DNA from: Lepas anatifera
Lineage: Eukaryota; Arthropoda; Thecostraca; Lepadidae
Reading direction: 5' to 3'
DNA: 64,000 nt
Assembly: GCA_034440635.1 (NCBI GenBank)
Contig: JAOTON010001483.1
Span: forward strand, 310,001-374,000
The number at the start of each line of letters is the position of its first letter. The stretch's first letter is position 1. A program made the position numbers and the translations under genes. Shown piece after piece: positions 46,401-56,769 of the stretch. The notes beneath the pieces are model-generated. The model was not told the origin of the DNA. It did not search any database and was given only the letters and a program-made list of their open reading frames with translations.

Positions 46401-47820
46401 GAGTTGTGCATGTTTTTCGACTAATGAAGGAAATACAACTGAGGTGATATGGTGTTTCTAGCTCTACTTTTGATCGAAACGTTTGAGGGACTGCAGCGTC
46501 TAATGCGACCCCAGACATGCAGTGTGAAATTCTTCAGCATCACCCAGCAGATCCCAAAATCAAGAACAGTAAGTGTACCTGGAAATGGTGATCAAGCAAG
46601 CTTCGAGGAAGTAAATTCAGAATATCTATCAAAAAGAAAAGTAAAGCAATAGCATACGATCCAACTCTTTCACGGTCCAAAATCATACACACAGAACTAA
46701 ACTCATAATTACATTACTGAGTATCACCTTCAACAAAGCACGGGGGCTACCAGCGCTGTAACAGGCATGCGGGGCTGCTGACACGATCCAGGATTTAGGT
46801 CTGACCTTCTGCTTCCATAGCTGTAGCATGGACTCGTCTTTCCTGGTTGCCTGCCCAGTCTTTCCGCCGCATTCTGCTCTGATTGTCAGCGCAACAATTG
46901 GGCTAGAGCACAACGTGGATCGGATGAATGAATTAGTATCCAACCCTGTATTAGCCATGATTTGGGCTACATTGGATTAGCAAGATTTTTGGGTTTTTGT
47001 ACATCTAGACACAAATTTTTACTCATATTTTTGTTGATTTAGCCGCATTATTAGGCTTTAGCTTTTTCTTAGTGTTCCAGATAGACTGGTTGTAAGTAAG
47101 ATATTTACTTACTCCGGGTACATGAGCAGATACAGTGTGTTCTATTTGCATACCGACTGCGGTAACGGACTTATCAGCTCAGGTAACCGGGAGTCCCGAA
47201 GACAGATTCCCTGATACATGAGTGGACAAGTCCGTCCTTGTGCTAGGTACGTTAACAGAGTGTGTTGAAGTTTCCCATGTATCTGGTTAATTTATCGCGA
47301 CTGAAATTCTGGTGTTATTTTGTCGCGTTTATGTTAGAGCATAACTATGATCTACCCAACAAGTTCAAGCCAGCCTTCACTTGCTATTTTTAGCCAGAAA
47401 CGTCCGCTTGGTTATCACTAACAAAGGCGTCTTACTGGTTCAATGTAAAACGCTCTGCGTCTGTACGGTGGTAATTTTGACTAAAAAATGAAGTAAAAAT
47501 GGCTCGACGGTGGCGACGCATCGACTCGGCTCTAACACATGCGTCCCTGTCCTAGTAGTCAGGGCGTTCACACGAATTGACCTTTATTTCTCGGGAAAGT
47601 ATTGGACATAAACATGGGTGAATCTGATATTTTTAGCTATGAAATAGCCTAGAGGGAATGAATAAGACGTCGGTGACATGCTAGCATGAAATGTGATCTA
47701 TTAGTGAGTTCTTGGTTGAAAAGTTCGCTTCGAGTGGCGTCCTGCTGAAGTCATCCGTCATAAATGCAATTGCTTTAAGGCTGCAAGACTCGTCGTGGGT
47801 TTGAATATCAAACAAAATGA

Positions 47821-47822
<2 letters not shown>

Positions 47823-47889
<67 letters not shown>

Positions 47890-48195
47890 ATATAGGTGAA
47901 CACACAGAAAGTTATTTAATTTATATTTAATTTACAAACGTTTCACTGTTGCACAGCTTCATCAGTGTAATACCAAATTATAAAAATATCAATATCAAAT
48001 TACAAAGTTCAGCACACAGCAGGACACAATATTTCAAACTTCTGCTGTGTGCTGAACTTTGTAATTTGATATTGATATTTTTATAATTTGGTATTACACT
48101 GATGAAGCTGTGCAACAGTGAAACGTTTGTAAATTAAATATAAATTAAATAACTTTCTGTGTGTTCACCTATATCACATTATGTCTGTGATAACC

Positions 48196-48231
<36 letters not shown>
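47823..48231. repeat. Perfect 136-bp inverted repeat flanked by (TA)n, with hammerhead-like cores
   Basis: The left arm (47887-48022) and right arm (48042-48177) are identical inverted copies by direct reading, separated by 19 bases, with (TA)n runs on both outer sides (47823-47886 and 48199-48231). Each arm carries a CTGATGA...GAAAC core (48099-48124 on +, mirrored at 47940-47965 on -). This layout resembles the terminal repeats of Penelope-like retroelements. It lies within a lipase intron. Confidence 0.9.
48094..48132 (+). ncRNA. Candidate minimal hammerhead ribozyme (one per palindrome arm)
   Basis: In order: UUACA (48094-48098), core CUGAUGA (48099-48105), stem II GCUGU/ACAGU around a GCA loop, GAAA (48120-48123), C then GU, a cleavable GUU triplet (48125-48127), and UGUAA (48128-48132), which is complementary to the first UUACA. 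Stem III would be only two pairs, as in the dimer-active type I hammerheads described in Penelope-like elements. Stem II has one G-U pair and one extra A, so activity is uncertain. The mirrored copy is at 47932-47970 on the minus strand. Confidence 0.6.
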
Positions 48232-48235
<4 letters not shown>

Positions 48236-48848
48236 CGTAAAATACAACGAATATCATTGGAAAGACAACGGTAAAAATGTAACCATAAATAAAGCACATT
48301 CTTGTCACAATCATTGAATAAATATTAATGTGTTTTGCAAGCCCACATGACTTTATGCCAAGCGAAGCACATAGGATAGCCAAGTGTGAGGCACGCGATG
48401 TACCGTAATCAAGAAGCTCTCCGCTCCAGTCCGGTTTTGCAGAACTTCTTTTTTGCACAGTCTAACATTAGAAATGGATATCATTAGCCATGATCCTGCC
48501 GAGTCTACTATCACGTCCTGGAGAAAATCGGAGCAGTCTGGAATGCCATGAAGAGGCAAAATCCTTGCTAATCTAGGAAACGTTTCTTATTGGCATGTGA
48601 TTAAATCCTTCCAAAATATTGCAACAATACACTACTGAAGTCACGACTGCAACGCTCACCATTTCGGTAGAGTTTATAATTGCTCATGCTTGTAAAATGC
48701 TTCCCAAATATTATTTCAGTGTATGTTCATACCAAAAACTATCGGAATTTCCTGGTCAATCCTATCCAATCCAATCCATAAGATTATATTAAATTTAATC
48801 CATCAGATTATCAATTTGATTGGATTGAATCCATGGTGCACCCTACAC

Positions 48849-49011
48849 TTGAAAACGTTCCACCCTTCCTGGCCAGAGCAGTCATATAAGTCCCACCTCC
48901 ATCCAGGGATGAGCTCGGTCTGGCCACCGCTGCCGTAGATGCGGAAGATCATGTTGCCACGAGTGGCCAGCTGGTCTGGAGACAAGTCCAATTCAACCTC
49001 GACGTAGTGCA
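48849..49011 (-). CDS. Pancreatic-lipase-family protein, PLAT-like domain exon
   Basis: On the minus strand after tttctcgacag, two bases complete a Met codon. The exon reads HYVEVELDLSPDQLATRGNM, IFRIYGSGGQTELIPGW and RWDLYDCSGQEGWNVF, and the donor is GTGTAG. Phases agree with the exons at 50871 and 46325. The IFRIYGSGGQTE strand is typical of the lipase C-terminal beta-sandwich. Confidence 0.85.
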
Positions 49012-49090
49012 CTGTCGAGAAAGAGATCACATGGTAGTCGAGTGTTCTTCGTTATCCTTAATCAATCAGGGAAGCTGTTTGGGAATAAGG

Positions 49091-49283
49091 GTAGTTAGTA
49101 GTCGTTAGTAGTTAGTTAGTAGTTAGTAGTCGTTAGTAGTTAGTTAGCAGTTAGTTAGTAGTTAGTAGTCGTTAGTAGTTAGTAGTCGTTAGTAGTTAGT
49201 AGTCGTTAGTAGTTAGTTAGTAGTTAGTAGTCGTTAGTAGTTAGTAGTAGTTAGTAGTTAGTTAGTAGTTAGTTAGTAGTCGT
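49091..49283. repeat. GTTAGTAGTC/GTTAGTTAGTAG short tandem repeat
   Basis: Permutations of gttagtagt, gttagt and cgttagtag repeat for about 190 bases immediately upstream (lipase sense) of the exon at 49011-48849. Confidence 0.93.
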
Positions 49284-49439
49284 GGCAGTTATGGACTGTC
49301 CATAAATGACATCACGCACATTTTGCAATTTTTACCTCACTCTCCCTCAGGTAATGTTTTTTAACACCCATGCGTGACGTTTGATAACGCTGTGACTGAA
49401 TCTCCCACCTTTTGGGCTACATAATTCATAAACCATGCC

Positions 49440-50463
49440 TTAACACGCGCCCCGCTTGGGAGGCGAAATTCGCCCCCTTCTGGTTTTCCTCCGATAACGC
49501 AAAAATGAAGGGACACAGAACAACAAAACTCACAGTACCTTATTTCTAATAAATTTTACACACCTGACCAGAATTTTTAGGTAAAGTCATGTCAGGTCAA
49601 GGAGCTATTCAAGGTCAATTGAACCGACCTCAAAACCTAAAATCACGAGTTTGAAGCGGCGCCTAGGGAACATCAGCAAACCGATCAGTTTGAAACTTTC
49701 ACAATATGATAAGATCATAAGGGTCTACAAATCTGCTATCTCGGAATTTCGATGTTGTTGACCTAAGGTGGGGTCAATTTTCTGGTCACCCCATTATAAG
49801 TCTATGGCGAAAAATAGAATGGACTCGTTTTCAGTAAATACTGGATAGATAAAGCTGAAAATCCTCAAACCGTCTATCCTTACCACGATCTTGACCATAA
49901 GGATGAGTTTTTTTCTGCATCTGACCTCTCGATGGTCATGTCAGGTCACAGGAGCATAGAGTGACTGTTTTGCCGATAACTTCTCACTGAAATGAGATCA
50001 AGCTCTTATTTTTCTTGCATTGTGCCTATATTGTCACGGGGAGTCGATTGATATGCAGCATGACCATACCAGGTCACTATGTGACCCTGACCTAGCTTGA
50101 AGTCAGGTCATTTTCACTATTTGACCTAGCAAGGTCATATTATACATCATTCAATTTGCCACGATGAGAGGAATCCAATGATGCATAAATATTTGCTATA
50201 GCTTTACTGAGTACAGATCTAGAGAGAGAAACGTACACTGCTCTGTTGTAAGCCTATGGAACCTTCTTTGACCTATGCTGACCTCAATATTGACCTGACA
50301 TAAAAAATTATCCTTATAAAATATCTTCGTCTTGTCAAGAGCTTTCGAACACCGCCCGTATTTTTTTCTTTAGCGTTCGTGAGAAATGAGATACGGAGGG
50401 GGCGAAAAACGCCCCCCCCAGCGGGGCGCGTCACGCAAGGGACCCCAGCGGGGCGCGTGTTAA
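49440..50463. mobile_element. 1.02-kb TTAA-flanked non-autonomous element
   Basis: The borders are TTAACACGCGCCCCGCTTGG and, inverted, CCCCAGCGGGGCGCGTGTTAA, with TTAA on both sides. The right terminus is partly duplicated (GCGGGGCGCGTCACG then GCGGGGCGCGTGTTAA). At least 13 AGGTCA/TGACCT hexamers lie within. It sits inside a lipase intron. Confidence 0.8.
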
Positions 50464-50631
50464 ACCTGAACCCTCGTGCATTTCCTGAGATTCGCTCGAT
50501 TGTGAAGGCATGGTCCTAACTGATGTCTTAGAAATATACCTTCAATCACCAAAAATCCAGGTGGTCTGTAAAACATGGACCATGCACAGTAAGACGACAT
50601 TTGATCGAACATAGAGTTGATTACGACCTAC

Positions 50632-50871
50632 TGCACAGTGAGTCGGTATCGCTGGTAGTCTGCAGGTAGTAGGACCCGCTGAGGTTGAAGTTGACACTGT
50701 CCATGCCCATACGGCCGATTTTGGCATTCTTCAACCTCTGGCACTCGCCGCTGACGTACTCTTCGTGATTACGACACGGGAAGCTCACGAAGGGGCACGA
50801 ACTTTCCGAGAGCGTGGCCCTGAATAGCTCGTGAGCGCGGGCGTGCGAACAGCCGAAGAGCGAGTTGATAG
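50632..50871 (-). CDS. Pancreatic-lipase-family protein, exon with the catalytic His
   Basis: On the minus strand after ctctccgcgcag the exon reads INSLFGCSHARAHELF, then RATLSESSCPFVSFPCRNHE, EYVSGECQRLKNAKIG and SGSYYLQTTSDTDSLC. GCSHARA carries the catalytic-triad His equivalent, and the PF.SFPC..HEEY.SGEC pattern is the conserved disulfide-rich segment of pancreatic lipases. It ends in phase 1 at GTAGGT, matching the next exon. Its incoming phase needs one base from the previous exon, but the exon ending at 52259 leaves none, so a small exon may be missing between them or one junction is misplaced. Confidence 0.85.
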
Positions 50872-51580
50872 CTGCGCGGAGAGCCAGGAGGTGAGACAAA
50901 CACTGTTAATGTATTGAAAGGATTTTCCACGGACAGCCAAAAGCAATATAAAAGTTAGAAAATATGAGGCGGTATGGGTGATATAATTTGTTATGTTATC
51001 AATGATATACGTATCTAAGATATGTCGACACCAGAAAAATACTATTTATATTCATCATGATATACACCACGTATTTCATTCTTTAAATATCATCTTGTGT
51101 TTGGCTGCCTGTGCAGAAAATTGTTCTGATTCTTCACGGGCGGCAAGACGGCACCAGCAATGCTACTTTGAGAGAATTCGTTATGATGTAAAGGTATTTA
51201 ACGTTATGTTTAACAGTTTGGCGCTAAGGAATCCGCCTTGAATGCGGAAATTTCCTCCCTTTGTAATGAAAAAGAACACGCACCAGCGCACACTTGGTGC
51301 GAACACATGGAGGTGAAGTTTATTGTGGCATGGCAGACAGCTTGGAGTTCGGGAATGAAACAATGCAGGGACAAAAGCCGACAATGCAAGGACAGGCAAA
51401 GAACCGCCAAACCTTCCCCGGTACTGAGTGAACCGATCTTTGTGACGATACAGGTCCGACACAGAGTGCCCTGCCACATTGTCTGAGGTGACGGCGAGGC
51501 AGCACCCACATTGCTTTGCGACATTAAGCTGACACATTTTAGACAACAGGCAGCATAGTTGAAGAGTATTTACATTTGGA

Positions 51581-52172
51581 CCGACACAGCAGATGTACGC
51601 GTTTCGACGCGTTTTGCTTTATCCTGTAGCTCAGTAGTAGCCACGTTTTGCCGCCCCGGTAGCTCAGTTGGTAGAGCGTTGGGCTCCGGCCCGCTGCTCA
51701 GAAGCATGCAGTGGCAGCGCATGTCCAGGCTTGGGACCGGTTCCCCTGAGACGCTCCTGCGCTCAATAGTTTACCCGACATACAGGTCGGCTGGCAACTG
51801 ACTGGTGAGAGGGTGACCTGAGCGGGGCAGCCGTCCCTGTGCTTTGTGGGACGTTAAACTTTGGCTTCTAAATCAACCCTTCATTGTGGGAGTTGCTCGT
51901 TCGGGTGGTGGGGTTGGGGTCTCCGTGACAAGTCCCTTGATGACTTTAGTGAGACTCCGACTACAACAGTCGAACTGAGAACAACTTGGACAAAATTTAT
52001 AAAAAAAATCCTCAAGAACGGCGCTTTTATAGTTCTGTCGCATGACGATTTTGCATATGTCCAAAATCCAAACGATGAAACTGCAGAATGTCTTTGTGTC
52101 GTGTTTTAATCCCGCGTCCTATTGTTAGGTGCTGGCAGACTCCGGTCGAAACGCGTCCATCTGTTGTGTTGG
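51581..52172. repeat. Inverted ~30-bp repeat pair (Penelope-like remnant) split by a SINE
   Basis: At 51581-51609 the sequence ccgacacagcagatgtacgc (then gtttcgacg) is the inverse of 52143-52172 (cggtcgaaacgcgtccatct, then gttgtgttgg). The right copy carries GAAACGCGTC preceded by a short GAC/GTC stem, resembling a decayed hammerhead. A family A SINE occupies the space between the two arms. Confidence 0.6.
51650..52008 (+). repeat. tRNA-derived SINE, family A, copy 3
   Basis: A full-length copy: head GCCGCCCCGGTAGCTCAGTT, body with GGGACGTTAAACTTTGGCTT and tail ACAAAATTTATAAAAAAA. It is nearly identical to copies 1 and 4, suggesting recent activity. Confidence 0.87.
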
Positions 52173-52258
52173 TTCAAATTTAAATACCTGTCAATCACTG
52201 TAATACAATAGGTGAAGAGATGGAGGAATGAAGATGTTTCTTCGCTACTAAATTATAC

Positions 52259-52372
52259 CTGAGAAATCCAGCCTCTCCAGGTCCCAAAGAGGCCGGCGAT
52301 GTTGGTGTCGAAGTCACCACATCCGGGCTGGTTCTTGCCGTTGTTGGGGAAGAAGTCTACGTCCCCACACGC
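52259..52372 (-). CDS. Pancreatic-lipase-family protein, exon after the catalytic Asp
   Basis: This 38-codon exon, on the minus strand after cggcgttgtggcag, reads ACGDVDFFPNNGKNQPGCGD and FDTNIAGLFGTWRGWISQ before GTATAA. DVDFFPNNGKNQPGC corresponds to the GHLDFFPNGG..MPGC block of pancreatic lipases. Phase 0 at the start joins cleanly to the exon at 55745-55612. Confidence 0.87.
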
Positions 52373-52599
52373 CTGCCACAACGCCGTCAACAACGCCAGT
52401 TAGTTGTAGTTGATCGTCTACTAGAAAAATTACGTTCTGTTCCAGCTCATCACTTTTCGGTGATATGCCTTTGTTTGAGCGGACGAAGAGGAGTGAAAAA
52501 CTCATATATTGAATTTTTGTCAGGCATTGGACGCATTTGCAAACTGTTCAGACATTTTTGGAAACATACCAGTCAAATCATCTTGGTCCATAAAAGAAG

Positions 52600-54120
52600 C
52601 AGTTTTCAATAAAAAACATTTATTGAAGAAACCATTGTGGCGAGAGGAGTAAATGCACGTATAACACGTAACGTTTACATGAGGTAAAGGTACAGCTTAT
52701 ATCTTTTTATGAAAGGATACTAAATCCGATGATGCAGCTCCTACCATCAGATACAACCAACGCTACGCCCGTTGTATAATCATGCTTCACTATGGTACTT
52801 TGGATTGAAACTACGCAATGGAACTGCGCTGTGGTATTTTTAATGGATGGAATATTATCTCAGAATTTTAGCTACAGATACAATAGGAAACAAACACCGC
52901 TACGACATCATGGGTCTCGCCATGCAAGTCATACAAACTCGCTGTACAAAAAAATATTTACTCCTCTGTTGAATGACAAGAATTACCAGTTTCATTCCCG
53001 TTATTCTTTCTGTTAGTCTCGTTTTATCGGGATACCTTGTTGACAATGCACATATATTTACGCAATTTTGCAGTATTTCGCTTATATTCCATGTTTTTAG
53101 TCGAACACTACAGAAGTGGATGACTCTTTTTCAGTACTTGAGAGTTTAGGACCCCTTTGGTTACTGCGATGCGGCAGGGCTAGAGGCTGGTTTTTTTCAG
53201 GCGGCCCAGACAGGTGTGTCCCACTTTCAGGCGTGTTGAACTGTTGACTGCTAACCGCTAACTTTCACTGCCGTTTACTGCTAACACAGACCCAGTCTGA
53301 AAAATTAGCAACCCGTCCAGACAAGGCCGCTCTCTTGGGCGGTACAAGATTTATTGTGCAACAAAGACCCCTCTGCCCCTTCAGGTAGCATGCTGTAAAT
53401 CCTCCTTAGACTGTTCTCGTTTTTAGGGAAATTTCAGTCCTTCTCTGAGGAAAAACAGAGGAAAATAAAGTTCAGCCATTGACAAAAAATGTCTAAAAAA
53501 ATTTCTCAAAAAAGGAGTTAGGCCCCTTTAATTTGACAATAACTTTTAGCAAACCTGGGGAGGAAGCTCCACTTTCCCGATTGAAATATCACTACCTACC
53601 TGTTGTAAAATACCTCCTTTTTGGTCATTTACCTGCCAGGACTGGTGATGAGAGGACAGGGGCGGATCTAGGCGAGATGTTTGGGGGTCACCGAGGGGAA
53701 AATTGTGAAAAGCATAATGTCATATATATAAATTCTGCCTGCAAAATCGGATGAAATCATGTAAAATTTAACCACTTTGGTGGCGGCCATGTTTGGATTA
53801 CCCTCCCCCTGGACCAGCCCCTGCAAGAGGATGCCTCCCTTGGTAAGTGAACAAGGGCCGCGCCCATCCCAGGTTTTAGGTCTCAAAATATAGTCAAATA
53901 CATTTTGCAATGTAACCCCAGTAAGGAAAAGTGCACTAAAGAAAAAAATCACACAATTTTGGGTCCCTAGTGAAATTTTGCACCTGTTCTACATTTATAA
54001 GGGAAAAGCTATCGCGCGCTTCAGTATTGGATTTATCTTCCAACAGGACTTTGGTACTGCTTTCTAGGACAGTTAATGCACTTTGTGTGCCACAAACGCC
54101 TCCCTCTCTGCCTCCATCGG
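52600..54120. other. Lipase intron interval, mostly unassigned
   Basis: A hAT-like terminus (CAGGGGCGGATCTAGGCGAG) lies at about 53657. Otherwise I see no recognisable gene or element. Confidence 0.4.
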
Positions 54121-54135
54121 CAGCCATCTTGCCAG

Positions 54136-54241
54136 GCTCCACCGTTACCACTCAGAAGATACCTGCGTCGACGCTCCTAACTTCAACGAGCTCTACAACT
54201 GTCTCGCCTGTGCCGGAAGACAGCCTTGGATAATGATGGAG
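54136..54241 (+). CDS. Possible exon of an unknown Cys-containing protein (weak)
   Basis: After a pyrimidine-rich stretch (cctccctctctgcctccatcggcag, then gccag), the plus strand reads LHRYHSEDTCVDAPNFNELY and NCLACAGRQPWIMME, ending at GTAATC. Third-position GC and three Cys suggest real coding sequence, and GC-rich open sequence continues at 54380-54520. There is no family match and no partner exon was found. It would be nested antisense in a lipase intron. Confidence 0.25.
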
Positions 54242-55486
54242 GTAATCGAGCCGATAGAAAAAATCAAAGCAAAAATCTGAAAATGTCATTCTAAATAAAT
54301 GTTCATGTATATACCTTACGACATGACCATTCCCATCGAAAAAATTTCCCCTGAATTCATCTTAATGCACGTGAACGCGTCTCCACCAATCAGCGGTCGC
54401 TATCCCTTCGCCGCCGCATGCCCGCGGGGCACAGAGGTGACAGGGGTCGCGCTGGCAGGCCGCCGGCGCCGAGTTCAAGTGTCGGTGGGGAGGGAAGGCG
54501 TGGGAAATAGCAATATCAACTTGTATTGTGGTAAAGATGTTGTTTGTGGTTTATGCGTGTATGCTGGTGACATGGGGGGAGAGGGAATAGAGGGGATATT
54601 CGTTGTATGTGAATACCCGACAGGCATAAGGGTGAGGTGTTTTATGGTGAAACCGCTCAGGGTGTAGGGTTTCGTTAACTTTATGCCAGTACAGAAGACG
54701 TTGACAGAGATGTAACCTTTTTTCTAGTCGACCGCAACTCAGAGTTTCCAACTCCCGAATAAAAGGTACCGCTCAGGAGCATTTCACACAGACAGTGCGG
54801 CAGTGGGGGGTGTGAACGTTTTCCGTCTACTAGTGTCATCGGGGCGGTGTCGGTTGCAATTGGATGTCTGTTTCAGATGTTTTAGAGAGCGGCCACGGAA
54901 AGCGTCTTTCATTGCATAACATGTACCATAATCATAATGCTTACTAATATGATTTTCATCTACGACTTTTGAGTGTTGCACGTCTCTCGCAAAAACATAT
55001 TTACTCCTGATTTCTACTCCTAATGTATATACTCCCACTCTTAATTCTATACTCCTAACATTCTCGAATGCCTTTACAAATCTGAAACCCAGCAAAAGAA
55101 AACCACAGTAATCCCGGTTATCTGTATAGCTTTTAAATCCACTGATTCGGAGTATCCAACAATCCTTGTTATCAGAACCAGAAGAGACGAGTTTATGGTT
55201 CACACACTGTGCAGGGAGACCTTTTACTGATCTATGACACACCCAGAATTTAGCCTAACGCAGATTGAATACTTTGTAAGTAATTGCCAATTTACATGAT
55301 TATTATGTGCACTAGGTATTTGATACAAATCTATAGGTTTCGTTTTCAAATCTTTATCAGGGACTATACCAATATATGAAATAGAAAGTGGAAACCCATC
55401 TCTTTAAACGTAAATGTTTACCTTGTACTTCATTTAATGCATTTATATAGCTCTTGTTGAAAGTATGAAAGTGAAATGCACGCCTT

Positions 55487-55493
<7 letters not shown>

Positions 55494-55545
<52 letters not shown>
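55494..55545. repeat. (AT)n microsatellite
   Basis: About 26 AT dinucleotides lie just downstream (lipase sense) of the exon at 55745-55612. Confidence 0.97.
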
Positions 55546-55548
<3 letters not shown>

Positions 55549-55611
55549 AACAGAATAAAAATAACACTTCCAGCCGTCACCTACACAGCACCCAGGGCAC
55601 AGTTTCCCGAC

Positions 55612-55745
55612 CTTGGTGAAGCCGATGCCGATGAAGATGATGTCGCGGCCGTCTGTGTGGACAATGTCCACGTACTCGGCATCAGTCGCGTCCAGGTGAA
55701 CCTCCAGAGCCGTGTCCTCGAAATAGGGCTGGGCCGGGTCCAGGC
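55612..55745 (-). CDS. Pancreatic-lipase-family protein, exon with the catalytic Asp
   Basis: On the minus strand after tacccacctctag, two bases complete a Gly codon, then LDPAQPYFEDTALEVHLDAT, DAEYVDIVHTDGRDI and IFIGIGFTK precede the donor GTCGGG. GLDPAxP...F is the hallmark of the pancreatic lipase family and its Asp is the catalytic acid. YVDIVHTD matches the FVDVIHTD block. The preceding exon, expected to hold GHSLGAH with the nucleophilic Ser, was not found up to 64000, so the 5' part lies beyond the window or was missed. Such enzymes are secreted and hydrolyse acylglycerols or phospholipids; substrate cannot be told from these exons. Confidence 0.9.
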
Positions 55746-55834
55746 CTAGAGGTGGGTATCCAATCAGACGGTAAGTAACAGTCAATCAGTGAGAACTTTG
55801 TCACTGAGTGAGGTGGTGATAGCGAGTGTTGAAG

Positions 55835-55994
55835 CCAGTGGCGGACACAAACGGACCATAGGAGTCAAACCCAACTCCCTCCCTCACGGAATGTCAGACT
55901 GCCTATAGGCATGCATAGCCAAAGGCGATTGCGGGGGAGACTCCAGCCCACTAGCCCACCGCACCCCCCAAGTGTGTTCCTGGATCCACCACTG
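55835..55994. mobile_element. Short hAT-like element (weak target duplication)
   Basis: Its termini are CAGTGGCGGACACAAA and the inverted CCTGGATCCACCACTG. Flanking octamers gttgaagc and gttagaac match poorly, so the boundaries are tentative. Confidence 0.45.
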
Positions 55995-56341
55995 GTTAGA
56001 ACCATGTATGCTGTTTACGGGTCGGCGGATCGCTTTACGCAACAGTAACAGTAACAGGACAGTACAGCACAGAGCAGGAACAGTAACAGAGGTGCTGGAG
56101 AACGTGATGGCCAAGAACGCTGAGACCAACATCCAACGTTTCCCAGACAAATTCAAGTCGATTCGTTTGAGATCCACGGTTAGCAATGTAATTCGGTTCA
56201 TAACCGATAATGCCACAAATCAACACAATCTGAATCCATATCCAAACCAAGATCCAGGACTAGACAAATGTTCTGGCCAATCAAATATGAGATCCATGGA
56301 TTAAATCGAATCGGATGTCCATGCAGATTTGGATGGGGGGA

Positions 56342-56525
56342 TCAACCAACTCCTGGGGTCATATAGCGTCGGAGGGGGAGGGAATGGGCTAGGCTTAAGT
56401 TAGTACAGGCCCCCAATTTCTGCCTCTGGGTGGGCTCGAACAGCCCGACACGACAGCATGCATATACAGAATGTCATTGGGCGAACCGAGCAGGCGCGCT
56501 AACCGACTGCGCCGCACAGACCCCA
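56342..56525 (-). repeat. tRNA-derived SINE, family B, copy 2
   Basis: Same layout as 39560-39732 in the same orientation: A-box-like CAGTCGGTTAGCGCG and a B-box-like GTTCGAGCCC, the latter with a small rearrangement, and a shared tail (gtcggagggggagggaatgg on the plus strand). Confidence 0.72.
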
Positions 56526-56769
56526 GAGTTTCAGTCCAATCCCCAAAGTGCGGGCATTTAATAACAACCGTGATATGGCAAGGGATATAAAAAACGACTG
56601 TGTGGCCAGGGGCAGACAATTCCCCAGTCGAATAATAATAATAACAATTATGTTTATTTCACACTCATGGCGTATATCACACATGCATTCATATACGCAT
56701 CAAATATCATTACACGTGCATATCAGATGTCATTAGTCAAATACACACATCATAAAATAGTGCATAATA

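Noticed and set aside
46683..46958. Possible exon with a Cys/Lys-rich peptide in a lipase intron
   Set aside because: Lipase phases already join 49011-48849 to 46325-46058 directly, and the peptide matches no lipase segment.
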